64,000 nucleotides of DNA from Romanomermis culicivorax (GCA_963922205.1 CAWUHX010000042.1:1426001-1490000); one strand, 5' to 3'. Numbered from the stretch's first letter, positions 35,759 to 47,760 are shown. Made by a program: numbers and translations. Notes: generated from the letters alone by a model not told the origin.

Positions 35759-37610
35759 AACCGGGATTGCCTTAGATAAACAATGTTGAACGAGATTTCG
35801 GCAGTTTTATATGCTATGACAAATTCTAGGGACTGGTTTTCCGACGCAACCATTTTTTCTGCTCCTTGAACCAGTTCCATAGGTAATGTCACAAAAAATG
35901 CTAAATAAACATCAAAGTTGCCAATTAAAAACAGGTACAATTGCTTAATTTAAAAATCTCAGGCGTTTGACTATACTTGTTATGAAGACAAAAGGCACCC
36001 ACTCAACCAAAAGCCGGAATAATCTCAGAATAATGAGTTAAAAAAGCAATATTCCGAGAAACTGTTTCCTCATAAAAGTTCACAAGCGTACCGTTTATAC
36101 GTGTTACACAAATATTGGCCATGATGCCTAAAATTCACTCAGGTGATTTTATGAAAAAAAGGATCTAACTTTCAACGATACACTTCAAATTGATAAAAAG
36201 GACCACTCAGAATAAGTGAAGGTCTAGGAAACGCGAAATGGAATCATTTCTCTCCTTCAGGTCCACAATTTTTCTTTTGTCAGATCAGATCATGATGTCG
36301 TTACCGAAAATAATATGCATTTGTTGGTGGAATCTCGCTTCCTAGCAAACTTTAACGACTTTTCTTCAACAATTTTCCGGGGAAACAGATCATGTCAGAA
36401 AGTGAAAACTTGAGATACATGGAGAAAATCACGCGTAAACTGCGAGGGTTTCCAATTAGTTTTATTTAAAGGAACTAGCATCTAAAAGAATATACTAGAT
36501 ACACGGTTTATCACTAGATAAAAGTATAACTGCTGCGATTACAACATTGGCGCAGATTTCAAGAGAAAACATGCTTATATATAGAATAGCGACAAAAAAC
36601 ATAAATCCGAAAATTTGCAACAAAAACTTTGTCGCGAAAAAGAAAAAGGCGAAAAACATGTTTGAAGAACGAGCCCACGTACGAGTATAGTGAGTAAACG
36701 ATTAGTTCGACGGAAATAGTAAAAGAATACGATTGTTTTCGGAATAACCAATTAATTATTGTAATTATTGCATGTGTGTTACTATGTACATTTTATAACA
36801 TTTACCTGGAAATGATAAAAATAGTATGTTCAAAAACATCGCGACATATACAGCACCAAATCGCAATGAAAAATAAACATTTCATAGAGCATGGAAGGAC
36901 AAAGCCTTGGCACTGGCGGCATTCCATAACAGATTGAAGCAAGAGAAGCTGAAAAATTGGAGAAAAAGTTCCAAGGATTCACGGTACTTGATGTGAGAAG
37001 TAGATGCAATGCAATCATTATTTTACAAATGTTTTGCCAAAATAAATATTACAAAAGATGTTCAAATTTTATGAAATGAACTGATCGAAAAATCAATTTT
37101 GACTTTTTTGTCAACCACAGTCAGTACCTTTAGTGTCAGCCGGCAAGAATTTTCTAAGAGGAAAGTTCTCGAGCTTTTCGAGTTCGGTGAGCAAAAAAAC
37201 AATAAAAGCCTCAAAAGCATGTTTCTCATACAAAACATGCATAAAAATCATCAAAAAACTGTCTTCAAAAAAGTTGGCGATGTTCAACAATTTTTTTCGG
37301 GCCAGAGGGGTGTAATAGAGGGGTGTTTCGGGCCAGAGGGGTGTACCTCAGGTTGCAGGATTTATCCTCTACCACCTATGTGCATGTGTGGTTAGTGTGT
37401 GAGTGAAATGCTCACGATTATGTGGAATGAATTATGATTCTAATTTTTACGAATATAACATTTTTAACGTAAATTTCGATACATCGGGAAAAAGTGAAAA
37501 TGAACGGAAAAGTTTCCGTTTGATCCTCTTTTAAACATTATTCCAATGAAAATCCACTGTCCGTCAAAAATACAATTCAAGAAATCGGTTAACAGAATTC
37601 TCGCGGTACC
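35759..37610. other. Between choline transporter start and the STAR gene, no gene recognised
   Basis: Upstream DNA of the minus-strand choline transporter. One splice-like site, CCAATTTTTCAG, ends at 36949 on the minus strand and precedes an open frame to 36830. That could be a 3' exon of the STAR gene upstream on the same strand, but neither phase nor sequence settles it. No other feature is supported. Confidence 0.4.
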
Positions 37611-39120
37611 GAGATATTAGAGCGCGGGACAATAGGGCACAGAAACATTAGATCAGAGCAAAATAAAAAAAGGAACCGAGAATGAATAACTTGAAAAATA
37701 GCATTTGAGCCAGTGTTTTTTTTTTGTACGGGACAAAGATTTTTTGACGATCTTTGTACAACGTACAAAGATTTTTTCAAGATTTTTTACCGATGATGAG
37801 GTAAAAATATTGTTTTACTGGAATAAATTTTATACCTCGTCTTCATTCTTGCTTCTAAGTTCCAATTTCTAGCTGTATTTGCTTCCTATCTATTCAAAAA
37901 TCATATGTTGCTTCCTATCTATTCAAAAATCTCATCGTATCAAAACCAAAGCTCGCACCAGACTGCACATCAAAGTACTTGATTCTTTAATGCACGTGAA
38001 GCTTACCTCGCCTCCTTACGATCAAATGAACCTATCCGACTCTTACAAGATTTGGATAGAAATGAGTGAACGTGGTCGCTATAATATAGGGTTGCCGGCA
38101 AAAAAAATCCGTCCCAAAGAAACGTCCCAGAATTTGCAAAATGATTTGGAAGAATCTGATTTGGATGACGAGCGAGCTTCTGAATTTTTGAATTGTCTGA
38201 CTTGAAATGCCATATATTTTCGCAATTTAAACACGTTGATGGTAATAAATTTTAAAACTTATAAACTTCATTCTTATATACTTTTTACATGCACTTATGC
38301 TCAAATTCTTTGATAATTTTCATGTAAATTTTTAAGCTCTTTATGCATGCTGCTATTATTACACTGTACAAACAAAAAATCTTGCGTACAAAAATTTTTT
38401 TTTCGATCTTTGTACACGTACAAAGAGGCTCGTACAAAAAAAACACTGATTTGAGCTCAAGAATGATGATTCTTCACATTTTTATGACTCTAGAGAAGTT
38501 TATGTCAATACAATTTTCCACCACGAAGTATTTTTCATATCTTTTGTTCTTTTTCTAATTTCACCTCACTTACTTTTTTCGTCTCCAGTACCTTATGTAA
38601 TATCTTTTTCCTCTTTGTTTTCATTCTTTTTTGTTTTTCTCTTTTATTCTTTGCTATCTCACTGTTCGTCCACCCTCATTTCTCGCATTCTTTCTTTTTA
38701 CATTTTTATTCAGAAACCGTGGGAATTTTTTCTGTCTCTGCTTAATGCGAGTTGGAAATTCAAAATGATAAAATGAAACAATTTGATTTAAAGTTTCAAA
38801 GGTCAAATATTTGCGATTTTTTGTGTCTTTCGTAACTTTTGTATGAAAGATTTGCATACTCTATCTTTTTACAAACTACTCGAACAAGCATTGATTCCGC
38901 CGTTAATCTAATCACAAAATGTTTTTACGGAATGGATTAGCGGTAAATCCCATATGAGCAACTAAATGAACCCGATACCCCAGACCTCGGGGCCCCGTTA
39001 CATGTCTTTATGTTCAAAAACAATTTAAAATTCGCTTTCGTCGGTTCGAAAAAATCAGTATTTTCAAATGCACTATAATTTCGCTGCACTTTATTGTCCG
39101 GTCACGAATTATTGCACTGC
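37611..39120. mobile_element. Composite element related to 16926-17956, carrying a hAT tail
   Basis: It starts with GATATTAGAGCGCGGGACAA (the GAGCGC end motif) and contains, at about 38740-38970, a segment clearly related to 17640-17890, including CAAATATTTGCGAT, GAAAGATTTGCATAC and AAATCCCATATGAGC. A further block at about 39010-39060 matches 17530-17585 in the opposite orientation. A hAT transposase tail (37879-38205) and a segment shared with 27244-27275 are inserted. The edges are approximate and there is no target duplication that I can support. Confidence 0.45.
37879..38205 (+). pseudogene. hAT transposase C-terminal fragment
   Basis: The frame, ending in TGA at 38203-38205, contains RIKTKARTRL, then LDSLMHVKL and YKIWIEMSERGR, followed by a Lys/Pro-rich stretch and an acidic DLEESDLDDE tail. 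The order RxKTxxRxRL - LxxLMxxxL - Y..W matches the extreme C-terminus of hAT-type transposases and hAT-derived zinc-finger proteins. No BED finger or catalytic core lies upstream. Its 5' side begins in a 29-bp tandem duplication (37881-37902 repeated at 37910-37931). Confidence 0.5.
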
Positions 39121-39795
39121 GGATAGTGTTCAAAAAGATATCTGTTTGCATCTTTTTTACAAGATAAAGATAATGATATCTTGATGTTTTCTTATCTCTG
39201 TCTTTATCTTATTGACGTTTTTTTATTCTGCTCAGAAAAATAAGAATGTTTATTTTATAACAGAGCTTCAAAAATTTACATTTCTTATGAATTCGAGCTG
39301 ATTTCATACCTCCTTAGCTGATTGAAAACATCTGCTCATTGCTCAAGTCTGGACAACATTTTAGGCCGAAAGAATTAAACCGTAAACATGGAATAAGTGT
39401 TAAAAAGATTCATTTTGCAGCCTCCGATATGATCATCCAAAAAATTTTCCGGCGCTCCGCGTAAGAAGGATGGATGATTTAAATCAAGTCTATTATTCTT
39501 CATTTTAGCCGAGCACAAAGATAGCAGCAGTGGAATTCCTTGCAAATCAAGGTTTCTTTATTCAGTTTTCTTGTAATCTATTTGATTAGGTACGCAATTT
39601 AATTGATTTTTATTGTTTTATTGGAAATAAATTATCTTGATCAAGATTAAATATATTTCATCTTCATCTTTCTAATTTTTTATCTTTCAAATTGTCTTTT
39701 GATTTTCCGATCTCTATCTTCATCTTTTAGAAAGATAAATTTGTATTACTATCTTTATCTTGCTGAAACTTCTCATCTTTTTGAACAACCTGCGG
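39117..39795. mobile_element. Foldback element rich in AAGATAAAGATA
   Basis: The ends CTGCGGATAGTGTTCAAAAAGATA and TCTTTTTGAACAACCTGCGG are inverted relatives. Both inner arms are filled with AAGATAAAGATA-type repeats on one side and TATCTTTATCTT on the other, so long stretches can pair. About 680 bp in all, with no coding capacity. It lies between the composite element and the next foldback. Confidence 0.5.
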
Positions 39796-39804
39796 ACCAT
39801 CGAA

Positions 39805-40008
39805 ATTGTCTCGAGACAGGGATTTTTTTCCGCTCAGTGCGGATTTTTTTGGGGTCGTGCGGGAAATTTTTTTAGAGTTTTTCGCACGGAACGAAAACTT
39901 TTTAATGTTTTTAGTGGTTTTTAACGGTGGTGCGGAAATTTTTCTGGTCGATTTCCGCAAGGTGCTGAACGACCGGTGCGGAAAAAGAAAACCTTGTCTC
40001 GAGATATC
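39805..40008. mobile_element. ~200-bp foldback with TGTCTCGAGACA ends
   Basis: TTGTCTCGAGACAGG at 39807-39821 is mirrored by CCTTGTCTCGAGATA at 39992-40006. The inner arms pair over a CCGC.TTTTTCC-type segment and the centre repeats GTGCGG followed by AAATTTTT. It directly abuts the preceding foldback and lies just downstream of the last placed exon of the STAR gene. Confidence 0.5.
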
Positions 40009-40289
40009 CGTGAAACAGGAGAAGGAAATGGACGAAAATTCAGAAACTCCGGATAGTTTGGTCAGACAATCACTGTCCAAAGACATATAAAAATTCACAC
40101 AAACTTGGAGCAAAGAAGCTAAATTTGAGTTGTACTCTAATTAACTTGAGCGTAGAAACTGAAAAAAAATTTCAGTAATATTTTCGACAATTATTCAATG
40201 TAGTTTTTATCCAAGTTCTAATTATTATAATTACATTTCTTGCTTAATAAATGATTTTGAAACAGCCAGAAGTTTAGCAAATATCTTAC

Positions 40290-43200
40290 TAACTTGTTAT
40301 TCAAAAAATTCGATTCCATATCCGAACACGAACCGTTCAATAAGGCGTTAACAGACGCTCCCAAGGCGAACGGATTGTCCGTAACGGTCGACGATCGTAA
40401 AGAAGCCGTCAAGGTCATAGGATTAAGCAATCGAGGCGTTTCTGAAAAAGTTGATGATTAAAACCAGGATACTCATACAAAAATTTCAATAAGCCATATT
40501 CCTCACGTGTAGCAATTTTCTTTTGATTGGTCGGGCGATAGGTTCCATTAATAATGGCCAATTCCATCAATTGTTTTCTTTTCAGTTCGTCTTCTCCATC
40601 GGGCTAGAGATGTGCACAGCGGGAAATAGTTAAATTAGATTCAGTTAGAAAAAAATATCGTCAGGTTACTGTAGCCGTCGCAGATTTTCTTTAGCACGGT
40701 GCTAATGAAATAAGCCGTGCTAATGGAAATTTTTGCAAGTTAGCACGCGTGATAATGACTGAAAGGGAGAAATTTTTGAAAAAAATTCGAGAAGAAAGTT
40801 AAGGATAACACAAAATTGTGATGAAAAAATCGCCGTTTTCACAAATAACAACTTCGTCAATATCCTCGTTCTCTTCGTCACTTTTGCGTAGTTAATGACT
40901 GTGGTTCAGTTGTTTTGACATATGCTGGAGTTTAGGCAAATCAGTAATAGTGAGTAGCAAACATAAATGTACGTTTTCTGAAAGCATCAATCGAGAACTT
41001 GTATTGAAGTTGAAGTGCAGTTCCAGATACAATGAAAACATGTGAACTTTTATCCAAACAGAACGGAATTTAGCGATTCCTAAAAGTATTACTGTGAAAC
41101 TAACTATTGAATATTTACCTGACGGTCAACTAATCAAGTGCATAATGTAAGAATGAGCTGATTCAATTAGAATCAGATGGGAGTCTTATTCTTTTTAAAG
41201 TACCAATATGAAGGATGATTTCATTAGTTGATACCATAAAAACATGCTATCAGAATTGACAAACTCACACATTAGTTTGACACCAACAAAGTAACATTTG
41301 CCAACCGTGCTAACTGTGTTAATGACATATTTTTCCATTAGCACGAATTCTAGTGGGACACGTGCTAAAAAGCGTCGTAACCCTTTTCATATAGAGTTGA
41401 AAGATTGCATATGATTCACAGTCAAATGGATTCCATAGTTTCGTCCCTGTTGTTCTAATAAAAGTATAGAAATGTTTTATTCAAATATCACAAAGAATTT
41501 AAGACAAATTTGAAGACGATTTTATGAATATTTCCTCTGCTTCGGTGCAGTAACCAAGTCAGATTCAGTTGACACTGCGTATAACTTATCTCGATTTTAT
41601 GCGAAATTACTTTTTTCAAAAGCTATTTTTCTCCTTACAGGAGATTGATTACTAACAAATCGGTTCTAGATCAAACTTCATATCAACAAAATCATAGAAT
41701 TTAAACAGCACGCAACAGAGATGGCAAAGATATCATAATATCCTTAAAATTGGTACATCTAAGAGGAAATACGAAACTAAATATACATGCACATAGTGGG
41801 GTCAAGGGGAGATGAACTCAAACACCTGAGACCCTCGATACACCTCCCTGGCCCGAAAAAAACGTCAAACACCCTTCCCTAAACTTTTTCGAAGAGTTTT
41901 TTGATGATTTTTTTTACATATTTTGTATGAAAAGCATGCTCTCGGAGCTTTTTCATGATTGTTTGCTCACAAACTCGATGAAAAGTCCGAAGATGCTCCC
42001 CATAGAAAATTCTTGCCGTGCATGTCTGTAGCTTAAGCAAGTAAAAACTTACAGCAGGAACTAGCATCTTCTTCACTTCTTCGACCGCCGCGTGAACTTT
42101 AACTTTGGCCCTATTTTCTGCGTCTTCACATTGAATCAATATGTGCAACTCGTCGTCCAAATGTTCCCAATTAGGTTTTCCGCGGCACATATCTTCCTGA
42201 GATACGAAATGATCCTCATTAAGCAAATTAGTTTTTGAAAACTAAAAATTAATTTACTTTAGCTCTGTCTCGCACGGATCCCTTGCCACGGATCATTATT
42301 TTGCAACCCGTTTCTTGTTCCAACTGCTTGGCGGTCATTCCTCGCGGACCCAAGATTCGGCCGACAAAGTTATACTGTAGAAAAGCAGAACCATAAAATT
42401 TGACCTATGAAACGCACTGAATTGAAAATTGAACATGTGTTTAGAAACAAAAATGGACACGATTTCAATAATTTTCAAATATACAAGATCCTGAACATCA
42501 ACACAAAATATTCACATTTACGTTACAATCTAGATAGACTCTTACATTCGGGTAAGTGCCAACAGGAATATATACTTTTTCTTCCAAAAGAACAACTTCG
42601 CCTTCGGGACGGGGTAAAATCAGTGGAAAAATTTGTTTACGATTAGTCGAACCAGAATAAAGTCCGATTGCGTTTTTCACTTTTAGCAATTCTAAATTTC
42701 GAAATTTAAAACGTAATCAAAATCGATTTGGGACAGAATTCGTCATATTTTTTTACCTTCGTCGATCAATCTCTCCAAATGAGTGAAACATTTTGGTATG
42801 GAATTCAATTCTTGTTTTTCTTTCAATAATTCGAACATATATTCTTTAGTGTATTTCGCGCTGCTGTTATTGTTAGTGCAAAAAGTTCCGGAGGAAAATT
42901 GATGACGATTGCCCAGAGAATGTTGAGCAATAGATGCAGAAGTGCTGAATCGATGTTAAAATTTGTAAACATAAAAACACGGAGTTTCTGAGCTGAATTC
43001 AACTTCATTTCTTCTTAACATCATTTTCCCGTCAGAATTTCACACATACAGTTTTCCGGCAATATGAATTGAAAAAATATACTCGTTTCCTACAATTTTT
43101 ATTATCTGATCATTCCAAAAAATCCATTTTGCAAGAATTCATCGGCAAATTTATAGAACGAAACGTCTAACTCAACACAGTCATTTACTTTAAAGCCAGA

Positions 43201-44111
43201 GCGGCCACTTGAGCTTGACTCAGTTGGATCAGCTCTTGACGGGGAACGAATGGCTTAATTTGATCGATATCCATAGACGGCAGACGGCTCAAACGTTTAG
43301 GTTTGGCGATCACTTTCATATCGATTTTTTCTTCTTGACGACTGGCCAAATCACCGCCAGCTAGGGATGGAAAAGGCACTAGACTAGGACTAACATAACA
43401 GGATATGACGGATACGGTATCAGTGCACCCATCTTATAATGTGTGTAATCAGTGGTGATCCAGAAATTCTTTACGGGGGGGGGCGATGCTCAAAATTAAG
43501 TATTTTTCCAAAAAAAATTCAAAAAATTTTCAAATTTGCCTATGGGTAAGAGTGTATACAGAAAAAATCGTATTTCAAAACTTTCGGGGGAGACGGCCGT
43601 CCCCCCCGCCTAAATCCGCACTTGTGTGTAATGCAAAATGTACCTAGAGTAACTTTAGGCAACAGTACGAACCTGCGGTCAATAGTCTTATGCATAGGCT
43701 TGGGATTAGGCAATCGTTCACCAAGCACGTTACATTAATTATGCCTCCTCAAGTGCCTTTTGCATAACACACGTTATAAGATGGGTGGCCACCAGACGCA
43801 CTAATGCGGATACTGCACTCTAATCACGTCGGTAACTCGCTTCACATAAGAGAAAAATTTCCACAGTACAGTACCAGACCTTGATTATCGTTATCGCTCC
43901 GATCGCCTCCCGCACTACCGTAATAGTCGTTTTCGATCAAGTTACCCAATGGAAAGATCGTACCGTCGTCTCCGCAACATGCGAGTTTCGTAGGCGAATT
44001 CGCGGCTGCTTGTTGACCATCTCCGTTGCTGTTATTGGAAAAAATTTCTTTCAAAAAAGAATTCGTACGCCGATGTTGTCCCAAGAATGGATGTTCAAAA
44101 GGAGATGTCAT
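40290..44111 (-). CDS. STAR-family KH RNA-binding protein (Quaking/HOW/GLD-1 type), 8 exons, 3' end open
   Basis: Minus-strand exons 44111-43880, 43360-43189, 42944-42757, 42691-42546, 42374-42258, 42196-42053, 40603-40507 and 40441-40290 join in phase to 416 codons. STAR proteins bind RNA as QUA1 dimers and control splicing, stability or translation. QUA1 is about 166-198 ([21 protein letters not shown]). The KH domain is about 238-333, with [31 protein letters not shown] and [18 protein letters not shown]2 follows (about 334-356; [18 protein letters not shown]). The N-terminal 160 residues are Gln/Asn/Ser-rich and unlike anything I recognise. The first ATG is at 44111, but the frame is open upstream, so a further 5' exon is possible. 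The exon 1 donor (GTCTGG) is weak. After exon 8 the frame reads to a stop at 40218 (439 aa in total) or splices at GTAAGA; an exon near 36948 is a candidate. Confidence 0.9.
40664..41383. mobile_element. Foldback element with TAGCACG-rich arms in STAR intron 6
   Basis: The left end GGTTACTGTAGCCGTCGCAG followed by TTTAGCACGGTGCTAATG is mirrored at the right end by CATTAGCACG...GTGCTAAAAAGCGTCGTAACCC. The pairing is interrupted but extends about 60 bases. The interior (about 600 bp) has no coding capacity. It lies wholly inside the intron between 42053 and 40603. Confidence 0.5.
43442..43632. mobile_element. hAT-type MITE with perfect 8-bp target duplication (43450-43624)
   Basis: TGTGTAAT flanks both sides (43442-43449 and 43625-43632). 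The 175-bp element starts CAGTGGTGATCC and ends with the inverted form CAAGTGCGGATTT, with runs of G just inside the left end and of C inside the right end. The CAGTGG start and 8-bp duplication are hAT hallmarks. It lies in the first intron of the STAR gene and has no coding capacity. The perfect duplication suggests a fairly recent insertion. Confidence 0.8.
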
Positions 44112-45539
44112 TTTCTCTTTCGCCAAAATATCGATCGATCGGGAGAATTTGAGAGCGCTTACGAAAATTTGTTTTAAAAATTTTCAAACTTCCAGACGGT
44201 ATAAAACTATGCAATCGATAAAATTTATAAAACCAGTAAATAATTAAATTAGTTGCGTTGGATTAGCTGAAAAAGCGAAGAAGTTATTAAACTTGAAAAT
44301 CAAAATTTGACTAGAATAGTCAAAGCGAAGAAAGCCAGGATGGCGAAAAACGCATCAACTTATTATTCCGTCAATAAGGCTGTCTTACTGTGTAATATAT
44401 TCCTACTGTGTAACCCTCTTTTCATTGTTAACCAACGAGATGACGTTCACCCGTAAAATAAATCGACTTTAAGAAATCTATGCTAATTTTTACAGTCAAA
44501 AAATGAGAAGGTGTTTTGCCGCCCTTGTTCTGCAAATATTATAAACCAATGGATAATTGTGGAAGTGAAGATTTGGGATGTGTTGTAGGCAGTGTCAAGG
44601 GAATCTGACTTGGTTACTGGATCGAAAACAGAGATTAGTGCAAAATCGTGGTCTAGTAAATATCATGCAGCACTAAATAGACAGTGGGAGAAAAGATGTC
44701 ATGGAAAAATTTGAGTCAATGTCTTTACGAATCACACCAGTACCATTGTCAAGGGCGATAAACCTTGGAAAATTTTTCCTGAATTTTACACAGGTTATTC
44801 AGTTTTTGACGCTGATTATTATGATAACAATTATTTGACATAAAAACCATTTTTGTCGATGTAACGGGCATGTAAAGTTGCAAAAATTAGCGTAAAACTG
44901 CAAAAGTGGTTGATGTTGCATTTTCACTTACAGTTCTGTCAATTTGTATTATATTTCGTTCGAGTTTTATTTAAATGATGGAGTGGCTGTAGTGCTACAT
45001 TTATATTGAATATTTACGATAAAAAACTGTTCGTTAAATTTTTTTTGAACAAAAGAACGCATAAATTTAAAGATTTACGTGTTAAAATTTTGCACATTTT
45101 TGCCTACGGTAACCCAGATAGGTTCGGTGCGAACTCCAAATTTTGGCAGCAAGCAACAACCATAAAGCCTTCAATGAGCCGAAAATCAGGAAAATTAAAA
45201 ACGCTTCTATTGAGCTATATCTTTATCTTGCAAAAAAAAAATTTTGAACACAGATTGCTGACTTCAAGACATCATTTCTGGTAGGATTCAGATTAGTTGT
45301 AAAATGTGAAAAATTAACCCCACCTGAAAATAACGCATTTAAGATGACTTGATGAGCTAGGAACGAAAATGGTATTCATTCCATCTGAAAGTCAAAATTC
45401 GCAGAGCTACAAAAGTTGAGAATTTCCGAATTTTTTGATTTTTGATATTTCTTTCAACTTCTCCACGTTCATGCGCATCAAAAATCATGTTCTATAGACT
45501 TACTGAATATTTGGCGAATCGTAGAAACGACGAGTGTGA
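44112..45539. other. 5' flank of the STAR gene, no gene recognised
   Basis: Upstream DNA of the minus-strand STAR gene, AT-rich, without recognisable exons. It may hold the promoter or a 5' non-coding exon of that gene; no element could be assigned. Confidence 0.4.
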
Positions 45540-47760
45540 GCTGAATTATTGAGACTACAACAGTGCTCGAAGCATAACATTTTACGTGCAACATTTGCAG
45601 ATTTTTTCACAAGAATCACCAAAAATTTTCGCATAGAATAGATAGCTTACAATGTCTTCTGCCACCATCAAAAAAATAGAAAATTCCTGCACTGCTAAGT
45701 GATGATCGCTGGACTTGGAGGTTGAAAACCAGTCTATCATAGCATTTTCTGAGAATGCAAACCTCTACCGTACAAAATTACAAATTGATAAATTTAAAAA
45801 ATGAGAAATTATGGAAAGTTTCATATGCGGAATAATACAGTAACAATCGCACAGCATAAAAACGGAATTCGCATTGCTACAGTACCCAAAAGTTGGGCAT
45901 TTTTGCATTCGTTTGACTTTTTTAGTCTATAACGGGACTTGAGGTATATCAGTCTGGGAATAACGAAATTTTACCACTGAGATTTCATTAATACAATGCT
46001 TTATAGTATGATGTATGAATATTCCCCATTTTACATCCACACTTTTCATGAAATTTTACAGGAAAACAGAGAGTAAAAAAGCGAAAAGGATAATTGAGGG
46101 CATTTCGAAGCGTCTCCAACCGCGATGTCTCAGATACTGATTCAATATACGTGTAGCTTTTTTGGCCAAATGTTCTGCAGAAGTTCCAATCAGATCTGCA
46201 TTTGTGGAGCTGTGACTATTGGTTTGCACCAAGTTCATACTAAAATGATATAAAGTGTCAATAAATCTCCTAGAAATCGTTTGCCGATGGCATTAGAAAA
46301 GGTTTCACCACAATTGCAATCAGAAGAGACGCATTTCAAAATACTAGTTAAGATGAATTGCCATGATTACAATAGCTGTTGAACGGGGGTGTCTCAAATG
46401 AAATCCAGCCTTTTCTGTTCAGTACACTGAAGGTGCTCGATACAATTCGACTAATCGAAAGAAAATATTTGAGTAAATTCAGTCGGACAATAGTATTGAT
46501 TCTTTAGCAGGTGGTAAAGAATTGTCTCATATGACATTAGAAAATCCAAGAATTTTCGAAATTGTCTAAGGAATTTGGCTGTATTTCCACTTTCATTTGA
46601 TGAATGCCACAAGAATTCTTGTGATCCTCCCCAATGCACTAAATTCTGCCTGGGGAATGTTATTCTCTACTGAATTTTGTTGAATTTAAAACTAATTTGC
46701 ATCAAATGGGGTGTTTCTTATTGTAACCAATTTGTTTTACAGTATTCGAAATGCCCGAGAAGCAGACCCATCTATCTGTAACTGACGAACTAGTTCTAGG
46801 AGACATCCCGTTCATCAGCCATTGTACTCTATGTAATGCACTTTGAAGACTCAAGTTTGTGTCAAATGGTCTTTCTAATGAAGGAAAATCTGGTCATAGT
46901 TGTTCTTTGATATTATTTTCTACATGTGATCTACTTATTTATAATGCATTAAAGGAAAATCTGATGTTCTAGAGAAAACACAGTTTTGTAGATCGAAAAT
47001 TAAAAATTAAGGTTTTCCGACTGAAATGGTGTGTAGTTTTTTGTAGATTTAACCCGTAGTAGTAAAATAAAAATTTTGACCATATTTTGTCAGCAACTAT
47101 AAGATGTAGGCTGTAAACTGCATTCTATTCTTTTGAGCTTCAGCTATAGATGCAGCTATTTTTTGAATAAACTTTCACAGTTTTTAACGGTTTTATTTTG
47201 ACATTTTAAAATTTCATGGAAAAGTATAAAAGATAAAACAGAATAAATATTTTCATATCACATTATGGAGCGGAGTGTTGCATCCCACATTTATTGATTG
47301 CTTAGTGATAAAGTTTCGTCATACCCAGGCTGTTATTTCTCAAGTCTCGTTACAGACTGAAAAACGCCACAAAACGCAAAAATTCTGAAATTTGGAGTAC
47401 TGTAGCTATACGAATTTTATTTTTTGTGCAAGGTGGTTGTTAACCTGATATTCAGCATATGAAACCTTCCATAACGTCTCATTTTTGAAATTTATCAACT
47501 TGTAATTTTTCACAATAGAGGTCTCAATTCTCAGCAAATGGTATGACAGAATGGTGCTCAAGCCCAATTTTCGTAATTTTTAGCAGGTGGAAGACACCGG
47601 AAGCTATATGTAAGCAATTTGTTGCATACGGAAATTTCTGGGGCTTCTGAGCTTTAGCAGTAGATATTGTGATTTTTGTGAGAAAATCTGCCAGTTCTGC
47701 AATAAAAATTTCGTCATTCCAGCTTTGTCGTATCCTCGATATACACTTTGCACTCATTGT
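45540..47760. repeat. Large inverted repeat, ~500-bp arms, ~1.2 kb spacer
   Basis: About 45540-46045 is the reverse complement of about 47258-47760, at roughly 70% identity by eye. Landmarks include CAAGTCCCGTTATAGACTAA against CAAGTCTCGTTACAGACTGA, GCATATGAAACTTTCCATAA against GCATATGAAACCTTCCATAA, and TTTATCAATTTGTAATTTT against TTTATCAACTTGTAATTTT. The diverged arms suggest an old element with long inverted repeats. The spacer contains one balanced 60-codon frame. Confidence 0.6.
46056..46238 (-). CDS. Possible small tail-anchored protein, 60 aa
   Basis: An ATG-initiated frame of 60 codons ending TAA. Codon use is even for this region. Residues 1-47 are polar to basic (Ser/Thr/Asn-rich start, then AKKATRILNQYLRHRGWRRF) and the last 13 are strongly hydrophobic (PSIILFAFLLSVFL), the layout of a tail-anchored membrane peptide. 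It starts inside the spacer of the large inverted repeat. I recognise no family; chance or element-encoded origin remains possible. No Kozak-like context decides it. Confidence 0.3.
   Translation of the reverse strand: MNLVQTNSHSSTNADLIGTSAEHLAKKATRILNQYLRHRGWRRFEMPSIILFAFLLSVFL

Noticed and set aside
36830..36948. Terminal exon of the STAR gene after a CCAATTTTTCAG acceptor
   Set aside because: The phase that gives a protein-like reading (phase 1) does not follow exon 8 (phase 0) without an unseen intermediate exon, and no family match is visible. Kept only as a candidate.
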